64,000 nucleotides of DNA from Leptobrachium leishanense (taxonomy: Eukaryota > Chordata > Amphibia > Anura > Megophryidae). The notes beneath the pieces are model-generated. The model was not told the DNA's origin, did not search any database, and saw only the letters and a program-made list of their open reading frames with translations. Numbering within the stretch: position 1 is the first letter of the stretch; every line of letters begins with the position of its first letter. Positions 32,190 through 43,371 of the stretch are shown one piece after another. The stretch covers positions 118,559,690 to 118,623,689 of the forward strand of contig CM019066.1 in NCBI GenBank assembly GCA_009667805.1, in the 5' to 3' direction. The position numbers and the translations under genes were made by a program.

Positions 32190-34948
32190 TTATATAGGGC
32201 AGACTACGAGGCCCTCCTGTCGGTACAACAGGATCTTAGGGCTGAGCTGACTTCGGATGCAGCCCGGTCCCTTGCTTGGTTTAAATGGTCGTTTTATGAC
32301 TACTCTAATAAGGCACACACCTTCCTGGCTAGGAAGCTACGTACTCAACATAGATCGCATGCGGTGACTTCTGCCCGCACCCCTTCGGGCGCGTACACTA
32401 CGGTGCCTGGGGAGGTGAACAGAATATTCACAGATTATTTTAAGCAACTGTATAACCACTCCCCGACTCATGTCCCCACTAACCAGGATCATATGTAGAA
32501 GGTGAAAGCCTACCTGTCCAACTGGAAGGGGCAGGCCCTCTCGCAGGCCTGCCTGGACTGCCTGGACGAGGAAGTGACAGAGGCAGTAATCCGAGGTATG
32601 AAGCCACACAAATCGCCAGGCTCAGATGGGTTCTCGGCCTCTTATTATAAGAGCTTCTCCACAAAACTGCTTCCCCATCTGACTAGGCTTTATAATTCAT
32701 TGGTGGAGGGCTCTCCAGTGGCACCGGATTTCTTGCGCTCTGACGTGGTCTTGATTCCGAAGGAGGGGAAGAACCCGGCGTTGCCCCAAAGTCACCGGCC
32801 CATCTCCTTATTGAATGTGGATTATAAAATTTTTACAAAATTATTAGCTGATAGGTTGGGAGGCTTTCTCTCTTCCTTGGTTCACCCCGACCAGGTGGGC
32901 TTCGTCCCCTCCAGACAAGCTTTTGAAAATACACGGCGGGCTGCGGTCCTGATAGACTGGGCGCTGGCCTCTCGGACGCCTTCTCTGCTCCTTTCCTTGG
33001 ACGCGGAGAAGGCGTTCGACCGGGTGGAGTGGCCTTATATGTTTCAACTCCTGGCGCAGTAGGGTGTCCCGCCCTGGTTCCGAGCGGCCCTGGGGGCCCT
33101 GTATGCTGCCTCTCTGACTAGGGTCCTCACCCCGGGGGCGAACCCAGAGACCTTCTCCATAGGAAATGGAACCAGGCAGGGTTGCCCATTGTCCCCCCTC
33201 CTTTTTGCCCTTTCTTTAGAACCGTTGCTGGCGGGTCTCCGGGCTTCACCTACAATTAGAGGACTGGGGGTCGGGGGGGAGGAGTTTTTGGTCTCCGCTT
33301 ATGCGGATGATGTCTTACTGACAATAGTGGATCCCCTGCAATCGGTCCCATCCCTTCTGACTGCTGTTGACTCTTTCTCAGACATATCAGGGTACAATGT
33401 GAACTATGATAAGACGAGAGCTATGCCGTTGGGACTGTCTCAGGAGAATGTGGCTGAGCTGCGCAGCCTGACTGATTTTCACTTTTCTTTTGACTCTTTG
33501 AAATACCTGGGGGTTTTTCTGACGAGCGATCCCGGGAGACTGTATGGGGCCAACTATGATACCATGTTTGCCAACCTGCTTAGGGACCTGGATAGATGGA
33601 ATGATTTCTCTATTTCGTGGGTGGGCTCGCTTGCTGTATTTGTTTCAGGCCCTGCCCACCCGCGTAGATGTAACCTCCCTGGCGCACCTCCAGCAGCACA
33701 TAGCCAAATTCGTGTGGCAGCACAAGCGTCAGAGAGTCGCACGTCGAGTCCTACACAGGCCTCAGGATAGGGGGGGCTGAGCATACCGAATTTATTGTAT
33801 TATTATTATGCTGCACAATTAGTGAGTGCAATTTGTGATGTTTCATGCCCCACCAGGCACCCACCGTTGGGCAGACCTGGAGTCTCACTTGGCCGCTCCG
33901 GACATTTCGAACCTATATTTCTGGCTTCCCAAGGCTCACAGACCTATCTTTCGCTCCACATGTTTCGCTACGATTAACTCTCTGAGGATATGGGATTTAC
34001 TCCGAATCAAACACTCACTTTCCTCGGATGAGTCGGCCTTATCCCCTATACTTTGAAACCGAAGCTTTCAGCCGGGCCTAAGCCAACAACCCTTTGCTAC
34101 ATTAGAGGGGCTAGGCCAACAGAGACTCCACCACCCACCACCAGAGCTCGCCGCTCACTTTTCAGGACATACAGAACAGAGGCCGAGTGCGGCCCTCAGA
34201 CTTCTTTCACTACCTGCAACTCTCGAACTTCACCAGGTCGCCAGCGGTGAGAAGAGCGGCCACGAACCCGTCTAAATTTTTTGAGAATCTGTGTTCCAGG
34301 TATACCCACCCACGCTCCTTGATCTCTTCCCTCTATATTACTCTCCTCTCGGGCTCCTCGGAATGGGGACCACTCACATATACGAACAGGTGGGAGAGGG
34401 ACGTGGGGGAGGAACTCCCGGGGGGGGATTGGGAGGATATATGGGACAATGTGGCTCACTGCTCCATCAATGTGGCCCATCAAGAACAAGCCTATAAAAT
34501 GTTGTTTCGCTGGTATACCTCTCTTTCACAGATGTCACATATGCGGCAGGGCCTCACGGATCTTTGCTGGAGAAATTGCGGTCTGAAAGGCTCCTTCTAC
34601 CACATGTGGTGGACATGCCCGTCTATACAGCCCTTCTGGTCCCAGATACACGAATTGACACAGGAGATATTGGGTCACCCGGTCGACAGAGATCCCTGGA
34701 CATTTTTGCTCCACCGCTCTCAAGAGGCCATGCCCCCACCGGAAAACAAACTCCTCCATAGAATCGCACTGGCGGCGTGGAGGGCGGTGGCGCAGCAGTG
34801 GACGGCGCCTACCCTCCCCTCCCTGGAGAGGGTGCGAATTAATATAAGGGAAGCTATGACGATGGATAGATTGAAGGCAATGGTCCATGACACCATGCAC
34901 CTGTTCGACCGAATCTGGGCCCCCTGGCTGGATTACGTGCCAGGATAG
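32190..34948 (+). pseudogene. L1-like ORF2, reverse transcriptase and C-terminal part
   Basis: This is the continuation of the ORF2 started at 27636. RT blocks in order: KSPGSDGFSASYYKSF (about 32615), SHRPISLLNVDYKIFTKLLA (about 32795), DQVGFVPSRQAFENTR, LLLSLDAEKAFDRVEW (first RT Asp), TRQGCPLSPLLF (about 33175), VSAYADDVLLT (YADD at 33300-33311) and LKYLGVFLTS. The C-terminus has RWYTSLSQMSHM and CWRNCGLKGSFYHMWWTC near 34564-34618, then PFWSQIHELTQEIL. Stops at about 32496 (TAG) and 33060 (TAG, in LLAQ*GVP) and frame changes near 33640, 33780, 33850 and 34070 inactivate it. All RT catalytic residues remain readable. Confidence 0.9.
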
Positions 34949-35244
34949 GATGCACAGAGACGCTCAGTGGGGGCTCTCGGGTGTTGTTACTCACGTACTC
35001 GCGGCTAGGGATATCGGTTCCCCCCCTCCCTTTCTATTTTCTTTACCCTCTTTCTCCGCTTTTTCTGACCTCAACCTTCCTCTTATTTTTATTTCCTCAC
35101 TTGAATATTGTTTCTTCTGATTATTTCTGAAAAGTGATGCTGTTTGTAGTTCCTGATAGATATCCCCGATGGGGAGATGTTTCATTATTTGTACAGGCAT
35201 CTTGTTAAATAAAGAATTATAAAAAAAAAAAAGAAAAGGACAGC

Positions 35245-36678
35245 AATTTATGTCACATATTGTATGTACACTGGTTGGGAATGATGGAAAATATTGTAAT
35301 GACGTGTCTGTCCTTTTACCTTTCCTATTATTTATGCTGATAGGTGTTGCTCATTACTCATTCTTACTTTCACAGGAAAAGCAAATATTGAACTGGTTTC
35401 TCCACGATATCATTTAGATCATTTTGCCTGACATACCAAGATATCCAGTTTGTGCAGTTTTGCTGCCCATCATTCAGAATGCCAGTTATACAATACCTTT
35501 GGCATAAGTTCAGATTGTAGGATCTACCAGGGCAATGGCAAAATAGTGAATTAATTAAAGGAGGATAAGCACATATGACAGAATGAATGCATAAAATATG
35601 AGAAAATGCTGCTAAACACCATTATGGCAGCTATTGCAGTCAGAATTAGGTATTTATGTTGCAGTAATATGATTGGAAAAGAGTCTGAATGTGCCTTTTC
35701 ATCCATAAATAAATAAGAAAACAAAGAATATTCTTCCATTTTACAGTTTACCCAAGCAAATATAGCCTAGCAAATAGGGATTTTCAACCTTGTGTATTCT
35801 GGTAGCATAAGAGCTCACACATTATAGGGAGATTAGTGTCACCTCAATTTATGTTTATGCTTTTAGGACCTAAACATATTGTAATATCTCTGTGGGTATA
35901 ATGATTTTATGATAAACTCTATGACCTCTCATTTTATGGAGAAATAGTTAAATACATTATTTTGTAGCTTTTAAATTAGGTACAAAGCCAAAAGGATTAT
36001 TCACTAATCCCCATTGTTTAACAGTAGTTGAAAATTGTGCTAAAAATCGCCATTGTTATAACTGCAGTGCAATTCGGCTATGCAGAGAAGAACTTCAACG
36101 GCAGGTGAAGCTGAATCAAACAATGCTCTATGAAGGTACCGCCATTATTTTGCAATAGAAGAAGTGCCCTTTGTCGATTCTCAGTCCACTATTCTTGTAC
36201 AAACGGTTTCAACTTCAGTGGATCCAGCTTGAAACTGGTGAACAGCAGGAGAAAAGTATGAGAGTAGCAGAGGCTACAGGAGAACTGAATCTAGTTAGAT
36301 AATTATATTGAAATGAACCTAGGTTTACTTAAGCCTTATTTGATTGAATCTGTATCAGCACATTTTAAGAAAGAGCATAACAACTCGCCTAATGGTATGA
36401 CATTTAGAGCCATCCAAAAAGTAGAAAAAGATTGGAGGGGTGGAGACTGAAAATCAACTGCCTTGAAATTAAGTGGATTTATACGATAAAAACGCTGACT
36501 CCTTTAGGTTTAAATCTTAATTTAGAGCTTTATCATATTTTATGAGTTATAACGTATGAAATTATGAATGCCTTTTTGTTGGGAATTTAGATGATATTTT
36601 TTTCATACCCTCTAATTAGAGGCTGTCTGCCCCCCAAATATATGCTGATTAGTATGTACATGTTTGGAAGATGCACTT
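35245..36678. other. AT-rich non-coding stretch
   Basis: No gene or element end recognised. Confidence 0.45.
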
Positions 36679-36856
36679 AGGGTTATTCAGAGAGAGGTGA
36701 AAAGCAGGAGAATGACTGGAGAATGGAAAATTCTAGGTCAAAATAGCCGATTTGTAAAGTGAGATAAATGGGAGAATTTTTCTGGTTTGGCTATTTTGAC
36801 CTAGAATTTTCCATTCTCCAGTCATTCTGCTTTTCACCGCTCTCTGAATAACCCTG
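36679..36856. mobile_element. Short palindromic MITE, copy 2
   Basis: AGGGTTATTCAGAGAGAGGT at the left is mirrored by CCGCTCTCTGAATAACCCTG at the right. It aligns along its whole length with 9271-9441, including GGAGAATTTTTCTGGTTTGG at the centre. Confidence 0.8.
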
Positions 36857-36866
36857 ACAGTATTAA

Positions 36867-37240
36867 TCCATTCACTTCCAAGTGATTTTCCCAAAAAACA
36901 TTGTCAGAAACCAGTGTTTTTTTGTAAAATCATTTTCTTATTAATTTTAAATTAAGAAATATTTGAGATTATACCCATTGTATGTGTTACTGTAAATATC
37001 TTTTTGGCCAGTAGATGGCGCCATCTACTGCCAAATTGAGTTAGAGGTTTGAGCAGCCGGTCTATTTTCTTCTAGTTCTCCCTGCATCGGCTGCTGAAAG
37101 GCCGATATTTCAGAGCTTTGAGATGCTGATTTTACAGTTTCAGCTCTTTGGGCATTATGCCCACAGGGCTATAACTTTGGGGGCACCTTCTGCAGCAAAA
37201 AAGCTAATGAAATTTGTTTGCAGCATCATTATTAACACTA
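36867..37240. mobile_element. TTAA-flanked MITE, reverse copy of the 51032 family
   Basis: TTAA at 36863-36866 precedes TCCATTCACTTCCAAG. The order of blocks is inverted relative to 51032-51468: GATTTTCCC, ATTGTCAGAAACCAG, CCAGTAGATGGCGCCATCTA, CCTGCATCGGCTGCTGAAAG, GGGCATTATGCCCACAGGG, ACTTTGGGGGCACCTTCTGC. The far end is truncated or decayed near 37240. Confidence 0.65.
37011..37033. repeat. Perfect palindrome CAGTAGATGGCGCCATCTACTG
   Basis: A 22-bp perfect inverted repeat without a spacer. The related MITE carries CAGTAGATGGTGCCATCTACTG at about 51319-51340, so it is a fixed feature of the family. Confidence 0.9.
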
Positions 37241-38760
37241 TGATGATGGATGTGAGTGGTGTTTGATGCGATAAAATGACTTACAGAGACCAATATGCGA
37301 CTAGGAGTGTGCAGGAGAAGGTTCTGCTTGGATATGATAAGATAAAAGCAGCAGAGGTGATGAGAACGCGATAGAGGGGAAACTCATCATGCATGTGCGT
37401 GGTTCCACCTTTCTTTTGCCGTCATGCGGAGGTGCCAGCGACTGGTGGGATGTAGGATAGAACACGCATGCACAGGTAGGTATCTGATACTGGCAGAGGA
37501 AGAAGGCACCCAAAGCTGGAAATTATAAAGGAAAGCAGATCGATACCTGTTTTTTAAAAAGCAGGACAATATGATTGGCTCTGGGAAAATGAAAGGGATA
37601 GTGTAAGAGGCCACAAATGTTTCCCGCCTATTTCCAGGATCCCGACTGGACAGCAGCAATTGTGAACAGTGTTTAAGGATGAAAGAATCTAATGACCCTG
37701 CTGTGCCTAAGGACCACCACTGTATTCACTACCTGTGAACCATCTGCCATTCCATCCCTGTTACTGGACTCCTACTCCCAGCACTTCTGGACACTCACCT
37801 ACAACCCTGTAATCTGTGTACCTGCAACCCATCCTGCTACTCATCTCCTGTGCTGTCTTCCTAGTGTGTCCAGTAAGTCTCATTGTCTTTGTATTTGTCA
37901 AATCAAAATGCAGATGTACAGAATGGTCAGCTAAGGTACAAGCAAGTGGGATAATAAAATGACTATAATTCAGTTTCGTTAATTGAAATCTGCAAAAGTC
38001 TGTGAGAACTACTAGTCCCTGCATGCAATTCAGCTCCATTTAGGGTCAACCAAACAGAGCAGAGTTCAGGCTTCCCAGCAGCTTCAAGGAGATCTATGGT
38101 GAAGGGAGGGGCCATCTTAGAGTACTGTTCCATGCCATACAGCAGGCAACCTGGACTTAAGAAAGTGCACAGACATTTACAAACATCTTCAGTTCCTGGA
38201 GTGGCAGCTGGTGAGCAAAAGGACTTGTTTCACATTCATGTGCAGGAAAGGAATTGAGCCAGTTTATTGATATATGCAGTCACTTAACGTGTAGTTTTAT
38301 TTCATTCTCAGTGTGAGGAGATTCCACATGCAGTTCTTTATATTAATGTTAATTTCATGTCTGTTTTAAGTTAAAATATATTTTGGCGGTAATGATATTC
38401 TAGAAGTGTATGTTAGTGAAAATATGAAGCTGACACAGAAGTGAATGATTAACAAACTTTATGTGAAATGCATTTATACAATTTCTGTATTTCTTTCTGT
38501 TAAAGGTTTTTCACCTATTCACTTTATCATCCTATTCACCTATTCATCTAATTATTTAATCAGCTATTCAGTTACTACTCAATTTACAGATACTTTATTT
38601 ACTACCCAACTTACTGAAATTAAACTTAAATGCAAGTGAATGAAGAGTGGAATCTCGTTATTATTTCCAGCGATAATGTTTGAAGTTCCTTTTCAAGCGG
38701 GGAAATTGTGCAAAAATCATAAAGCTTGACAGTATTGTTTTCCCCTTTGTCCAACTCCAT
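37241..38760. other. Non-coding stretch
   Basis: No gene recognised. The open frames at 37692-37934 and 38445-38639 have no motif and no supporting context. Confidence 0.45.
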
Positions 38761-38764
38761 TCAT

Positions 38765-39500
38765 GCTTAGCCCCTCAGAAAGAGGGATCGGAAGGAAAAG
38801 AGGATTGATAACGGTGGAGAGTAGCTTAGGATTCAGGGCACCAAGGTGCCTTCGAGGTGGGAGAGGTGTGGGCATAGAAGCAGGAGTCTAGGTTTTCAGC
38901 AGAAGATCCCAGGAGAGGAAGTGGTGATCGAAAAGGGAGAGGTGTGTTGGAAAAGTTAAAAATAGTACAGAGGCTGGAGAAAATAAAGTCCGGGGTGTTG
39001 CCAGCTTGGTGGGTAGGAGAGTTGGACCACTGTGTAAGGCCCAAGGAGGAGATTGATAGAGAGCAATTTGGAGGTGAGAGGTTTGGAGGGAGAATCAATT
39101 TGAATAGTAAAATCTCCAAGGATGAGAGATGGAATGTCAGATGAGAGAAAGGCTGAGAAATGTTCCAGAAAGGGTCCTGGAGAACCAGGGGGCAGTAGAT
39201 TACAGGAACACATAGAGGTGTGGGGTAGAAGAGGCGGACGGTATGGACTTCGAAGAAGAAGAATTAGAGTGAGGGTAAGAGAGGAATAGGCTAGAAAGTG
39301 CAAGTTGGACAGAGTAAAAGACCCCCACCCCCACCCTTGCTGTCCCCAGATCTAGGTGAGTGGGACAGTTGGAGATGGCCATAGGATAGGGAGGCTGGGG
39401 TAGCAGTGTCGGAAAGGGGAGCGCCAGGTTTCTGTGAGAGCTAGGAAATAGAGGGAACAATGTACAAATGTGGGTGGCACTTAGCCAAAGGGGCACTTAG
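38765..39500 (-). pseudogene. L2-clade endonuclease fragment
   Basis: On the minus strand, SLILGDFTIQIDSPSKPLTS (about 39150) matches LILGDFNIPIDDPSTPAASK of the L2 at 28671-32195. LGLTQWSNSPTHQAGNTPDF follows, corresponding to LGLTQSSLLPTHRDGHAIDL. Upstream, CNLLPPGSPGPFLEHFSAFL corresponds to RPPGPTSQFFDHFATWLSHF. The reading frame shifts near 39010. No reverse transcriptase is attached. Confidence 0.75.
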
Positions 39501-39640
39501 CCACTAGACACCTCTACCCCTTCTGATTCATACTTCACCAGCTAGCACTACTCAGATAAAATTTTATTTTATTTTATTTGGAGAAAACCTGCAACAGTTC
39601 AGCTACTAGTGCAGCCTTCTCAAGCCACGATCCTCTAGCA

Positions 39641-39823
39641 CAGTGGTTCCCAACCATGATCCTCAAGTACTCCTAACAGGTCAGATTTTAAGGATTACCT
39701 TTGGAAATGCAGACTGAATCCTGCAATCACTGAGCAGCATATTATATCACTTGTGCTGTGCTTCAGATATCTGGAAAACCTGACCTGATGGGGGTACTTG
39801 GGGACCGTGGTTGGGAACCACCC
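39641..39823. mobile_element. hAT MITE (CAGTGGTTCCCAACC ends), copy 1, TSD CTCTAGCA
   Basis: CAGTGGTTCCCAACC at the left is mirrored by GGTTGGGAACCACCC at the right. CTCTAGCA is duplicated exactly (39633-39640, 39824-39831). An 8-bp TSD with CTAG centre is typical of hAT. Length is 183 bp. Confidence 0.92.
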
Positions 39824-39831
39824 CTCTAGCA

Positions 39832-40433
39832 GCCATGCAATGCCAAAACATCTGAGGTGCAGAGGTTTGCTGTGACTGCCCTTTGTAAACCTAGAAGCCA
39901 CTATCCAAATTCTTAAAAACAAGATGTAATGAAATGCAAAACGTAACATAATAAACATATATAATAGCTATGTTTACACTTGCTTTTATGTAACACAGAA
40001 AAGTTCAAATATAAAAAAATAACTGCAAAGGAATAGGAAAATATGTGGCTTTTTCTATTCACTTTTATCAATTGTGATATCCTGTGCACCTCCAGAACAA
40101 ACAGAATGGATGTAATATGTGCAATTAGTGTGCTTTGATCTAATTGTTTTCTCTGGAACCAGTATCTTGTAATAAGGAATAATGTGTGTCAGTGTAATTA
40201 AATAATCCTAAATTGAAGAGGGAAGCAGCTTGTGTTATTTCCAGTAATTGATTGTCTTGCTGAGAGAAGAACTGTCACCTTTGACCTGGTGATATGTTCC
40301 TTTAGTCACCCCAATAAACACAAATGGAACTTTTTCATGTGAAGTAGAAGCATGATAAACATAAATGACAACCAGGAAGGTTTAACAATTAACACAAGGA
40401 ACCAAATAAATAAATATATAGATAGATAGATAA
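39832..40433. other. AT-rich non-coding stretch
   Basis: No gene seen. A short (GATA)-type microsatellite is at 40417-40434, just before the Tc1 end. Confidence 0.45.
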
Positions 40434-40956
40434 AGTGGATAGCAAAAGTCTACACACCCCTGTTTAAATGTCAGGTTTCTGTGATGTAAAAAAAATCAGA
40501 TAAAGATAAATCATTTCAGTACTTCTTCCACATTTTGATGTGACCGATAAGCTGTACAACTCAATTGAAAAACAAACTGAAATCTTTTAGGTGGAGGGAG
40601 GAAACATAAAAACTAAAATAATATGTTTGCATAAGTGTGCACACCCTCTTATAACTGGGGATGTAGATGTGTTCAGTATTAAGCAATCTCATTCAAAATC
40701 ATGTTAAATAGCAGTCATTACACACCTGCCATCATATAAAGTGCCTCTGATTAACCCCAAATAAAGTTCAGCTGTTTGAGTAGGTTTTTCCTGACATTTT
40801 CTTAGTTGCATCCTACAGCAAAAGCCATGTCTGCAGAGAAGCTTCCAAAGCATCAGAGGGATCTCATTGTTAAAAGGTATCCGTAAGGAGAAGGTACAAA
40901 AGAATTTCCAAGGCATTAGATATACTATAGATATATCTATGGTAGATCTCTATTCA

Positions 40957-41367
40957 GGCTAGGGTCAGACGAATGCAGTGCGAACACGCGTGCAGCCGCA
41001 CTTTATCACGGCCGTAGTAGCAGCAAATGACGGCCAATGATGGGCAATATACGAAGTACGGCTGCGCAACGCAAGCGGCAAACAAACGCATTTTTTAGAG
41101 AACGTGATACCGCTAGTACTGACGTACAGAGTGCGCTGCGTCTGCTAGCGGCGTGTGTGCGTGATTAGGAGACGTCAGACGCTGCTAATGTCCGGCCAAC
41201 ATCACGTCCAGGGGCAAAAAGGGGTTTTATTGATGATCCGTACAAAATCATGGACGAAAATGCGCATCGTATGACCACTATCGCGTATTCTGTGAAAAAA
41301 TACGTCCATTCGTTCGAACGCACTTTTTCACGGACAACGTGAAAAATGCGTTCGTCTGACCCTAGCC
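40957..41367. mobile_element. Harbinger-type MITE 6, TSD TCA
   Basis: It begins GGCTAGGGTCAGACGAATGC, ends GCGTTCGTCTGACCCTAGCC and is flanked by TCA at 40954-40956 and 41368-41370. It lies inside the Tc1-like element. Confidence 0.8.
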
Positions 41368-41519
41368 TCACATACCTCGATACGGAATGCGCCTGTAAAC
41401 ATGTAACATAGTGAATATATTTCCTACAGATTTATTTTCTATGTTAATCTGTATATGTGTTTTTTAATATCTTGCATTTTATTACTTTGTATTTCTGTAA
41501 CGACTGTAACAATTCAATG

Positions 41520-41597
41520 TACTTGAACCCAGGACATGCTTGAAAATGAGGGAAATCTCAATGTATCCTTCCTGTTAAAATAAATTATAAATAAATA
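41520..41597 (+). repeat. SINE 3' fragment (copy 4)
   Basis: ACTTGAACCCAGGACATGCT, TGAAAATGAGGGAAATCTCA and ATGTATCCTTCCTGTTAAAA match the SINE body and end, followed by a (TAAA)-like tail. The Tc1 frame resumes at about 41600. Confidence 0.75.
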
Positions 41598-42050
41598 CCA
41601 TGGAACACAGTGAGACAGTCATCATCAAGTGGAGAAAATATGGCGCAACAGTGACATTACCAACAACTGGACGTCCTTCCAAGTGTGATGAAAAGACGAG
41701 AAGAAAACTGGTCAGGGAGGCTGCCAAGAGGCCTACAGCAACATTAAAGGAGCTGCAGGAATATCTGACAAATACTGGCTGTGTGGTACATGTGACAACA
41801 ATCTCCCGTATTCCTCATGTGTCTGGGTTATGGGGTAGAGTGGCAAGACGGAAGCCTTCTCTGACAAAAAAACCATCCAAGCCCTGCTAAATTTTGCAAA
41901 AATAACATCTGAAGTCTCCCAAAAGCGTGTGGCAAAATGTGTTATGGCCTGATGAAACCAAAGTTGAACTTTTTGTCCATAATTCCAAAAGATATGTTTG
42001 GTGCAAAAACAACACTGCACATCACCAAAAAAACACCATACTCTGCAGGT

Positions 42051-42440
42051 TTCTCCTTAGCGTCCCCGTTTTAGCTTCATATTACGGTGCAGGCGCTGAT
42101 TCAGTAGCATGTCCCGTAATGCAGCACTAAGCCTCAGGATGCTCAAGGCAGTGCTATCGCTCCACCCTGGCATCCCCACCACGGCGTCAAAAGTACAGTA
42201 AACTCATGCAATCTCTGATTTGCAAATGGTTTTTTTAACCTGTTAGCGTTCGGAATGTAATATGGCCGACCCGCAATAGGGCCACTTAATCTAACATTAC
42301 CGCTCACACAGCTGTACCCTAACGTTAGTGTTGAGTATGTAATCGGGCCCTCCATATACTAGAATGGCTCTGGTATGTTTAAAACAGCTCTGTTTAAATT
42401 AGGGCAGTATTACAAACTGGTGTTAAGAGTCTTAAGAGTC
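42051..42440. repeat. Unclassified repeat region with MITE-like inverted pieces
   Basis: Blocks such as GGAATGTAATATGGCCGACC and TATGTAATCGGGCCCTCC, and GGGCAGTATTACAAACTGG near 42403, resemble parts of the fold-back at 10463-10592. Borders cannot be set. Confidence 0.4.
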
Positions 42441-43210
42441 AAACTCACATTCCAGGCATTTCTGCTCATGGGGATTATATTACTTAATTTACTTTATCCA
42501 ACTCATACCTTTAGCAGGCAGCATACGAATACTTTGGGGATAACAGCTTGTGTGAAAATAAAAAGAGATTAATGAAGTGTTCCAGGCACCAATGAAAATA
42601 TTTCTAAAATAAAATAAACATATTGATCTTATGCTTTACTTCTTTTTTATTCCATAGTCCATTGTCGAAACATCTATTTATCTTTTCAAAGCATCTCCTT
42701 AGATATATTTTCACTGGTGTATTGGTTCCCTTGTACAATCCTTTAACTTTTTGTGTGACGTGTGTTCTTGGAGATTATGCAGTTTTGTGGCAAATAGCTA
42801 TTGTGATTCACAATCACTTACCTTCCCTCTTTTAATTAATGCCTAGCAAAATTAGAAAAATACATCCTGTGAAAATAAAGAGCTGAAAGTAACATGATAA
42901 TTCTACAATTTAAGATTTAACGCCCACTACTAACTAGTGGGCAACATTCTAAGTGGAATATAAATGCAAATTGTTCTTCCAGACCAAAACATCACTTTGA
43001 TACTATCTAGTATGCTGGGATATATGTTGTTATACTTTTTAACGAAACCAGTTATCTTTCTTAAATGCTCTAGTTTGACAATTACAATTATACAAATATA
43101 TACAGTACATCTTTTTCTAGATTTTCTCCACACCACAAGCCTCATTCCAATGTTCCTGGGTACAGAGAGCTGCTAAGGGGAAATATCATCTCTAGCCAAT
43201 CACTCAGCAC
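42441..43210. other. AT-rich non-coding stretch
   Basis: No gene recognised; open frames at 42623-42835 and 42964-43176 lack any motif. Confidence 0.45.
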
Positions 43211-43371
43211 TTCCCAAACCTGTCCTCAGGCGTGCTGCAGCGTGTGGTCGGCCCCGTCGAAGCGTCAAAACGCTGCGACGGACACCGGAAGGCACATCAG
43301 TACGGACGCACGTAATGCGCTCCTCTGACCCCGGCCTAAGGGTACTCAAGGTCCAGGGTTGTGAACCACTG
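43211..43371. mobile_element. hAT MITE fragment (copy 3) with a Harbinger-type insertion
   Basis: CCCAAACCTGTCCTCAGG at the left and GGTACTCAAGGTCCAGGG, TTGTGAACCACTG at the right belong to the CAGTGGTTCCCAACC family. Between them lies a GC-rich segment ending GACCCCGGCC. Confidence 0.6.
43238..43338. mobile_element. Short Harbinger-type MITE remnant (copy 7)
   Basis: The right end GCGCTCCTCTGACCCCGGCC matches the family terminus. The interior has GTACGGACGCACG as in the copy at 26571. The left end (GGTCGGCCCCGTCG) is atypical, so the copy is probably internally deleted or end-truncated. Confidence 0.55.

Larger units (their letters stand above)
28671..32195 (-). mobile_element. Nearly full-length L2-clade LINE, antisense inside the L1-like element
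   Basis: On the minus strand it runs from about 32195 to 28671. It has a 5' untranslated region, an N-terminal segment with a 2A-like motif, an APE endonuclease, a reverse transcriptase and a 3' end reading GCGCTTTATAAATAAAGA with ATAATAATA. The plus-strand junctions are GGGGGACTAT (28670) and AGGGCAGACTACG (32196). Deleting the segment restores the L1 frame, with no obvious target duplication. Confidence 0.9.
27333..35231 (+). mobile_element. L1-like LINE (Tx1/L1 group) with 13-bp TSD, split by antisense L2
   Basis: AGAAAAGGACAGC occurs at 27320-27332 and again at 35232-35244, directly after a poly(A) tail (35219-35231), which is the classic signature of target-primed reverse transcription. 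The body encodes an apurinic endonuclease and a reverse transcriptase. No ORF1 was found, so the copy is probably 5'-truncated. Without the L2 insertion (28671-32195) it is about 4.4 kb. The 3' trailer ends AATAAAGAATTAT before the A tract. Confidence 0.95.
40827..42040 (+). pseudogene. Tc1-like transposase, broken
   Basis: The start is MSAEKLPKHQRDLIVKRY at 40827, the first helix-turn-helix of Tc1 transposases. After the insertions, EHSETVIIKWRKYG and TTGRPSKCDEKTRRKLVREA continue the paired-like DNA-binding domain (GRPSK is the AT-hook-like linker), then TTISRIPHVSGLWGRVARRKP. The catalytic domain opens with WQNVLWPDETKVELF (first Asp, about 41945) and RYVWCKNNTAHHQKNTI, and then ends. A stop after LIVKRYP, a stop near 41888 and the loss of the second Asp and the Glu make it non-functional. 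Confidence 0.8.
40434..42050 (+). mobile_element. Tc1-like transposon, 3'-truncated, with SINE and MITE insertions
   Basis: The left terminal repeat reads AGTGGATAGCAAAAGTCTAC then ACACCCCTGTTTAAATGTCAGG, a form I recognise from fish and frog Tc1-like elements. A transposase start and middle section follow, interrupted by a Harbinger-type MITE and a SINE 3' end. The coding match stops near 42040 and no right terminal repeat was found. Confidence 0.75.

Noticed and set aside
37692..38039. Overlapping 80- and 92-codon open frames on opposite strands
   Set aside because: No family motif and no coding-like context.
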